The notes beneath the pieces were generated by a model, which saw only the letters and a program-made list of their open reading frames with translations, ran no database searches and was not told the DNA's origin. Source: CALHVX01 sp039198065 (GTDB lineage Bacteria; Pseudomonadota; Gammaproteobacteria; Pseudomonadales; Azotimanducaceae). From it: 64,000 nucleotides of DNA. Below, piece after piece: positions 59,148 through 64,000 of this stretch. Each line of letters begins with the position of its first letter. The stretch's first letter is position 1. The DNA lies in assembly GCA_039198065.1 (NCBI GenBank), contig JBCCTU010000002.1, forward strand, positions 1 through 64,000, read 5' to 3'. A program made the position numbers and the translations under genes.

Positions 59148-61106
59148 ATGGTTACGCAAGCTCGACACTTCCCCGCACCCACCGACGACGGCTTTGAAGC
59201 CGACGCCTGGCTTCGCGTCGCCGCGGAGCGTGCCCGGGGCATAACTGTCGATGTGTTGCGAGCGCCCATGGCGCTGATCCAAGGCCGGGCAAAGCCCGAT
59301 GAACTCGAGTTCGCGCTTCAGCTGGCCGAGCTTGCGCTCGCGCTTGAACTCGATGTCGATGCGGTGGCCGCAGCGCTCTGTTACCGGCCTGCGCGAGTCG
59401 AACAGCTGAGCTTCGTGGACTGCGCAACGGTCCTGTCGACAGACGCGGCAAAACTATTGCAGCTGCTGCTGCGCATGGCCCAGGTTCAGCTCCTTAAACT
59501 GCAGAGCAGTAAGCTGCAAACGGCCGTCGATTCCGACCAGGTACAAAACGTTCAGCACATGGTTACTGCGTTGATCGACGACCCGCGGGTGGCCGTATTG
59601 AAACTCGCAGAACGCGTTGTCGCCCTGCGCCGTGCGAAGTCGGCGACGCGCGAACGACAGCTGCGCATTGCCGCTGAGAGCCAGCGCATCTTCGCGCCGC
59701 TCGCGGGACGTCTCGGGATTTGGCATCTCAAGTGGGAGCTCGAAGACTTGGCGTTGCGCTATCTGGATCCGCTGGCGTACCGCACCATTGCAGCGCAGCT
59801 CGATGGCCGCCGTTCGGAACGCGCCCAGGCCGTGGAACAGGTTGCGCAGCTGCTTGAGGGGTTTTTGAAAGATAGCGGTATCGAGGCTCAGGTCTACGGC
59901 CGGGCGAAGCACATCTTCAGCATCTGGCGAAAGATGCAGGCCAAGGCACTGAGTTTTGATCAGGTCTACGACGTGCGTGCGGTCCGCGTGCTGGTTTCGG
60001 ACCTGGCTCAGTGCTACGCGGCTCTCGGCATCATCCACACCCGCTGGCAACACCTACCACCGGAATTCGACGACTACATCGCGGTGCCGAAGGACAACGG
60101 CTACCGATCGATCCATACCGCCGTGGTCGACGAAAGCGGTGCCGTGCTTGAAGTTCAGATTCGTACCCACGAGATGCATCGGGAAGCTGAGCTGGGCGTG
60201 TGCGCGCACTGGGCCTACAAGGTTCCCGGGGGTTCCGTTGCCGAGGAGCCTCACGCCCAGAAGCTCAATTGGTTGCGACAACGTATTGAATGGAACGACC
60301 CCAACACCTGGAACCAGGGACTGGCGGACCTGGTTGATGAGCAAGCTGACAGTGGGCGCGTCTACGTCACCACCCCGGATGGACACGTGCTCGACCTTCG
60401 TGCGGGCGCGACCCCGATCGATTTCGCGTACCGCATTCATACAGAAATCGGAAACCGGTGCTTCGCAGCCCGTGTTGACGGACGCCGAGTACCGCTCAAT
60501 CAGCCGTTACAAACCGGTCAGCGGGTGGAGATCGAAACCGCCCGAAGCGTGACACCGCGCTTGGCCTGGCTCGATCATCAGTTGGGTTTCATCAAAACGG
60601 CACGCGCACGCGACAACGTCCAGGACTGGCTTCGCGGACGTCCGACGGCGCTGATCGTTGATGGTGCGGAGCGGGAACTGGAAGCGCTTCGTGTCGCTTT
60701 GGGTCTTGGCCGCGTCGGTGGAGAGCAGGTGCGCAGGCTCTGTGCCGAGCTCGGCTACCAGGATCGCGAAGCAATCCTGCTTGCACTTGGGGCCGGCGAG
60801 CTTCCGCTCATTGAAGTGGGTAGCCTGCTGGCCCAGACACGGCTTGAACAGCGGTCGGGTCAGTCGCAGCAAACGTTTACGGTCGAAGTCCTTGGTTCCG
60901 ATCGGGAGGGGCTGCTGCGCGATGTCGCGCTGGCATTGAGTCAGCGTCATCTCAGCATCGTATCGACCGATGCCCAGCTGCTCGATGGGGGTGAGGCGCG
61001 CATCCGGTTACGTATCAGCAGCGATGCCGTGGAAGAGCTGGTCGCGGTATTGGTGTTGCTACCGGAGGTACCCGGAGTCCGAACGGCGCGTTGTATCGAC
61101 GACTAA
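59148..61106 (+). CDS. relA: (p)ppGpp synthetase RelA
   Basis: 652 residues. The N-terminal hydrolase-like domain lacks the HD metal motif (ALCYRPARVEQL in its place), as in RelA. The synthetase domain has GRAKHIFSIWRKM, VYDVRAVRVLV and YIAVPKDNGYRSIHT. The TGS domain is RVYVTTPDGHVLDLRAGAT and a C-terminal ACT domain is FTVEVLGSDREGLLRDVA. It makes (p)ppGpp on ribosomes holding uncharged tRNA. Slightly shorter than the E. coli protein. Confidence 0.93.
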   Translation: MVTQARHFPAPTDDGFEADAWLRVAAERARGITVDVLRAPMALIQGRAKPDELEFALQLAELALALELDVDAVAAALCYRPARVEQLSFVDCATVLSTDAAKLLQLLLRMAQVQLLKLQSSKLQTAVDSDQVQNVQHMVTALIDDPRVAVLKLAERVVALRRAKSATRERQLRIAAESQRIFAPLAGRLGIWHLKWELEDLALRYLDPLAYRTIAAQLDGRRSERAQAVEQVAQLLEGFLKDSGIEAQVYGRAKHIFSIWRKMQAKALSFDQVYDVRAVRVLVSDLAQCYAALGIIHTRWQHLPPEFDDYIAVPKDNGYRSIHTAVVDESGAVLEVQIRTHEMHREAELGVCAHWAYKVPGGSVAEEPHAQKLNWLRQRIEWNDPNTWNQGLADLVDEQADSGRVYVTTPDGHVLDLRAGATPIDFAYRIHTEIGNRCFAARVDGRRVPLNQPLQTGQRVEIETARSVTPRLAWLDHQLGFIKTARARDNVQDWLRGRPTALIVDGAERELEALRVALGLGRVGGEQVRRLCAELGYQDREAILLALGAGELPLIEVGSLLAQTRLEQRSGQSQQTFTVEVLGSDREGLLRDVALALSQRHLSIVSTDAQLLDGGEARIRLRISSDAVEELVAVLVLLPEVPGVRTARCIDD

Positions 61107-61240
61107 TCGACCTAAACCGTGTATTGATGCGTGTGTGCCCGAAACGGTGCTCGATGTGATCCAATCTAGGGCACAGCTGAGCATAGAGCAGCGGGCGAAT
61201 CGCGCGTCGATTGCATGTTTCGATCAGGTAGGGGATGGCT

Positions 61241-61897
61241 ATGAAACTGATTCTTCTCGGACCGCCGGGAGCGGGCAAAGGCACACAGGCGCAGTTCCTG
61301 TGTGAGACGTTCGGAATCCCACAGATTTCGACGGGAAACATGCTCCGGGAGGCGGTTACTGCCCGCACGCCGCTTGGGCTCGAGGTTAAGGCAGTCATGG
61401 ACTCCGGTGGCTTGGTCTCCGATGAAATCATCATCGCGCTCGTGAAAGACCGCATTGCTGCGGACGATTGTGCGACCGGATTCCTGTTTGATGGTTTCCC
61501 GCGCACGATTCCGCAAGCCGAGGCGTTGGTTTCGGCCGGGGTCGACATCAATAGCGTGGTCGAGATTCAGGTGGATGAGGAGGAAATCGTTCGTCGAATC
61601 AGCGGCCGACGGGTCCATGAGCCATCAAACCGCACCTATCACATCATCTTCAGCCCACCGAAAGTGGATGGTGTAGACGATGAGACTGGCGAAGCACTGA
61701 TTCAGCGCGAGGATGATCGCGAAGAAACCGTTCGCGAACGTTTGCGCGTGTATCGCGAACAAACAGAGCCGCTCGTTAGCTTCTATCGTGCGAAAGCGGA
61801 CGCTCATGGATCAACGATTAGTTACGTCGCCGTTGATGGCGTCGGTAACGTTGAAGATGTTCGTGATGTGATCATCAAAAAGCTGCGTAACGAATAG
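61241..61897 (+). CDS. adk: Adenylate kinase
   Basis: 218 residues from ATG 61241. ATG 61235 is in frame but directly abuts AGGGG (61230-61234); 61241 leaves a 6-base spacing and begins at MKLILLGPPGAGKGTQ. P-loop GPPGAGKGT, NMP-binding ISTGNMLREAV, LID domain GRRVHEPSNRTYH and FLFDGFPRTIPQAEAL are all present. It interconverts ATP, ADP and AMP. No zinc cysteines are in the LID. Single gene. Confidence 0.96.
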   Translation: MKLILLGPPGAGKGTQAQFLCETFGIPQISTGNMLREAVTARTPLGLEVKAVMDSGGLVSDEIIIALVKDRIAADDCATGFLFDGFPRTIPQAEALVSAGVDINSVVEIQVDEEEIVRRISGRRVHEPSNRTYHIIFSPPKVDGVDDETGEALIQREDDREETVRERLRVYREQTEPLVSFYRAKADAHGSTISYVAVDGVGNVEDVRDVIIKKLRNE

Positions 61898-62254
61898 TGC
61901 TATTTTCGATTTTCTTCTCTATTATTCCGTTGGGTTTCAATCGGCACACTTGCAATTCTTTGTCAACGGCCATCGGAAACATTTGAAGGCCAGTGAACGA
62001 GCATAAGCAGACGATCTTCGATAAGGCTTAGATCAAGCCTCGAGGCTAGATCAAGGCAAGATCGAGGCAGATATCGAGACGCGCTGCGACAGTCGAGTTC
62101 ACCGACTCACGTGAATGAGTCGAGGGCTAAGGCGAATGTTTCCGATGCGATTTTCAGATCGACGGGTCTGGTAATCGCTGGGTTTGAAAACGGGGATTGG
62201 GTGTCTGGACGAAACCCTCATCGCTAACAGTAGGACTACTAGAGGAGACCGTTT
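61898..62254. other. AT-rich gap before the histone-like gene
   Basis: About 357 bp without a gene. The first 80 bp are AT-rich and promoter-like. A perfect 12-bp palindrome AGCCTCGAGGCT lies at 62036-62047, inside a cluster of GATCAAG and GATCGAG repeats (62031-62070). This may be an operator; its factor is unknown. GAGGAG at 62241-62246 is the ribosome site for the next gene. Confidence 0.45.
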
Positions 62255-62680
62255 ATGCCCGCAAAGAAAAAGGCGGCAGCGAAGCGGAAAACAGCAGCTC
62301 GAAAGGCTGTGACGAAACGCAAGGTTGCGAAAAAGAAGGTTGCCAAGAAGAAGGTGGCCAAGCGCAAGGTAGCTAAGAAGAAGGTTGCCAAGCGTAAAGT
62401 AGCTAAGAAGAAGGTCGCGAAGAAGAAGGCGGCTAAAAAGAAGACCGCGAAGCGCAAAGTAGCGAAGAAGAAGACCGCAAAGAAAAAAGCGGCTAAGAAG
62501 AAAACGGCGAAGCGCAAAGTAGCGAAGAAGAAGACCGCGAAACGCAAGGTTGCGAAAAAGAAGGTCGCCAAAAAGAAGGCAGCGAAGAAAAAGGTAGCTA
62601 AGAAAAAAGTTGCCAAGAAGAAGGTAGCTAAGCGCAAAGTCGCCAAAAAGAAGGCTGCTAAGCGTAAAGCTCGCAAGTAA
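62255..62680 (+). CDS. Histone H1-like lysine-rich DNA-binding protein
   Basis: 141 residues made of Lys, Ala, Val, Arg and Thr only after the start MPAKKKAAAKRKTAARKAVT. From residue 21 on, 24 exact pentads follow (KKKVA, KRKVA, KKKTA, KKKAA), ending KRKARK. The 15-bp DNA units are similar but not identical. Such proteins resemble eukaryotic H1 tails and the C-terminus of AlgP and bind DNA without sequence preference; role in nucleoid compaction is inferred. Copy number of the repeat likely differs between strains. Strong ribosome site GAGGAG, and a clear terminator behind. Confidence 0.85.
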   Translation: MPAKKKAAAKRKTAARKAVTKRKVAKKKVAKKKVAKRKVAKKKVAKRKVAKKKVAKKKAAKKKTAKRKVAKKKTAKKKAAKKKTAKRKVAKKKTAKRKVAKKKVAKKKAAKKKVAKKKVAKKKVAKRKVAKKKAAKRKARK

Positions 62681-62721
62681 TCGGCGAAGCGCCTCTCTGG
62701 GGCGCTCAACCGAGTACGGAA

Positions 62722-62745
62722 AAGGCGCCCTTCGGCGCCTTTTTT
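62722..62745 (+). terminator. Bidirectional Rho-independent terminator
   Basis: AAGGCGCC and GGCGCCTT form an 8-bp perfect stem with loop CTTC, followed by six T. On the minus strand a run of four T follows, so it may also end moeA. Confidence 0.9.
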
Positions 62746-62780
62746 CGTTCTGGAGAGCAAGTTTCGTTCTGGAGAGCAAG
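62743..62780. repeat. 19-bp exact tandem duplication
   Basis: TTTCGTTCTGGAGAGCAAG is present twice, 62743-62761 and 62762-62780, starting in the T-run of the terminator. Probably slippage. Confidence 0.9.
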
Positions 62781-62804
62781 CGTTGCGCTGGCTGTGCCTG
62801 ACAG

Positions 62805-64000
62805 CTAGCCGAGGAGGCCACCCAGCGGCAAGGTGTGGACCCGTGTTCCCGCATCCAAGTCGCCGGCGCTTTTATCAATTTCGATTAAACAGTTCGCAGC
62901 GCTGAACGTGCTCAGACGATTGGAACTCTGATCGCCCGTTGGCGTGACGATGAGCTCCCGGGCACCGCTGTCTGAGCTGCGCTGTTCGAGAACACCTCGC
63001 TGAAACTCCGTGCGGCCGGGGTTGTGACGAATGGGGTGCGTGAGCGTCGCCGCGACCCGCAGCAGAGGCTGGGCGGGTTCGCCGCTGAGGCGGCGCAGTG
63101 CCGGCAGCACGAGCAGCAGGGCGGTAATTGCGGTTGAAACCGGGTTGCCGGGCAAGCCAAGCATCCAGCAGTCACCGATGCGGCCGAAGGCAACGGGTTT
63201 TCCCGGTTTCAGGTTCAAACGCCAGAAGTTCAGTGAGCCGCGTTCTGCCAGGGCACGACCGATGTAGTCACTGTCGCCGACGGATACACCGCCACTGGTA
63301 ATCAGCAGATCGCTGTGGCCGGCTGCGTTCAACGCCTGCGCGGTGGCATCGGCGTCATCGCGCAGGTGAACCGATCGCTCGATGGTTACGTCTTCGCGGC
63401 TGAGCAATGCGGTGAGGAGCGCCCGGTTCGAATCGAAGATCTGGCCCGGTTCAAGCTTGGAGCCCGCGGGAACAAGTTCATCGCCGGTGCTCACGAGCTG
63501 AACCCGGATGCAGCGACGCACGGTGAGCTCAGTTAGGCCCACGGAGGCCAACAGGCCGAGATGAAACGCGTTCAGCCGCGTGCCGGCAGGCAACAGTTGC
63601 TGGCCAGCGACCACTTCCTGGCCGACGGCTCGGATGTTTGCACCGCGCTCCGGTAGCGAACGAATCTGAACCTGATCGTTCTGCCGGACCACGTTCTCTT
63701 GAATGACCACGGTGTCTGCGCTGTCTGGAACGCTGGCGCCGGTGAGCATGCGCAAACAGGTCTGTGGCTCCAGGGCGCCGGTGTAGGGATGGCCGGCAGC
63801 GGCGGTGCCGACCACGCGCAGCGGTTGGCTAGGGTCTATGCGGTCATGGGCGTAGGCGTAGCCGTCCATGGCTGATGCGGGGAACGGCGGTAAGGTCAGC
63901 GGCGCAGCGATGGGTTCTGCAAGCACGCGCCCCAGAGCATCCTCGGGCCGTAGTACGACGGTTTCGGATACCGGAACCAGCGCCGTTTCGATGCGCCGAA
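62805..64000 (-). CDS. moeA: Molybdopterin molybdenumtransferase MoeA, N-terminus outside window
   Basis: The frame is open from the right edge to the stop at 62805, about 398 residues. Visible motifs: FPASAMDGYAYAHD, RMLTGASVPDSADTVVIQE, VSTGDELVPAGSKLEPGQIFDSN, and the MoCF site SGGVSVGDSDYIGRAL with GLPGNPVSTAI. The C-terminal domain is present. It inserts molybdenum into adenylylated molybdopterin. The start codon lies beyond 64000. Converges on the histone-like gene across the shared terminator. Confidence 0.93.
   Translation of the reverse strand, partial: RRIETALVPVSETVVLRPEDALGRVLAEPIAAPLTLPPFPASAMDGYAYAHDRIDPSQPLRVVGTAAAGHPYTGALEPQTCLRMLTGASVPDSADTVVIQENVVRQNDQVQIRSLPERGANIRAVGQEVVAGQQLLPAGTRLNAFHLGLLASVGLTELTVRRCIRVQLVSTGDELVPAGSKLEPGQIFDSNRALLTALLSREDVTIERSVHLRDDADATAQALNAAGHSDLLITSGGVSVGDSDYIGRALAERGSLNFWRLNLKPGKPVAFGRIGDCWMLGLPGNPVSTAITALLLVLPALRRLSGEPAQPLLRVAATLTHPIRHNPGRTEFQRGVLEQRSSDSGARELIVTPTGDQSSNRLSTFSAANCLIEIDKSAGDLDAGTRVHTLPLGGLLG

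Noticed and set aside
62255..62680. The repeat array as a CRISPR or non-coding satellite
   Set aside because: Units are 15 bp with no spacers and keep one open frame with a start, ribosome site and terminator, so it is a coding repeat.

Overview
The window reads as chromosomal DNA of a gammaproteobacterium. It carries GC-rich housekeeping blocks in gammaproteobacterial order: ffh-rpsP-rimM-trmD-rplS, xerD-dsbC-(hom)-recJ-prfB-lysS, ygfZ/sdhE/ygfX, nadB/rpoE-rseA-rseB-rseC-mucD and lepA-lepB-rnc-era-recO. It also has an exosortase-type exopolysaccharide locus and a PEP-CTERM protein, which suggests an aquatic or biofilm-forming organism. I cannot name a genus. No rRNA, tRNA or CRISPR array was recognised.

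1-2700 is a pile-up of insertion sequences. An IS21-type element (istB tail plus end repeats, left part outside the window) is inserted in the orfA of an IS3-family element. The same IS3 element is split again by an IS1111-group IS110 element at the orfA/orfB junction. The IS1111 element has perfect 12-bp inverted repeats and about 220 bp of non-coding 3' sequence, where this group encodes its guide (bridge/seek) RNA. A 50-bp exact tandem duplication lies at the IS3 right side.

2700-15650 is a visibly AT-richer exopolysaccharide region: an acyltransferase, three glycosyltransferases of GT-B/GT61 type, one GT2, a Wzy/WaaL-like polymerase or ligase, and a coupled minus-strand operon of chain-length determinant, tyrosine kinase and XrtA-type ATPase. 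An 870-bp gene-poor gap follows, then a secreted PEP-CTERM-like protein behind a well-spaced sigma-54 promoter. Exosortase, flippase, priming transferase and outer-membrane export genes are not in the window.

15650-27200 holds the propionyl-CoA carboxylase operon (pccB-pccA), a zinc-ribbon NUDIX hydrolase, a DUF3135 protein, a gamma-carbonic anhydrase, leuA behind a leucine-rich leader peptide and attenuator, an orphan ATP-grasp protein, and a CorB-type transporter with a CcsA/YpjD-like membrane protein.

27300-39750 is translation, secretion and DNA maintenance: the ffh-rplS operon, xerD, dsbC, hom, recJ, prfB with its programmed +1 frameshift, lysS and ung. 39796-42675 is a three-gene valine-degradation operon whose propionyl-CoA product would feed the carboxylase upstream. 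42688-47764 has an HDOD protein, divergent ygfZ and sdhE-ygfX, a GST and nadB. 47958-54937 is the sigma-E envelope-stress operon followed by lepA-lepB. 54949-61897 runs DUF4845, rnc, era, recO, rlmD, relA and adk. The window ends with a lysine-rich histone H1-like gene built of 24 pentapeptides and a partial, convergent moeA.
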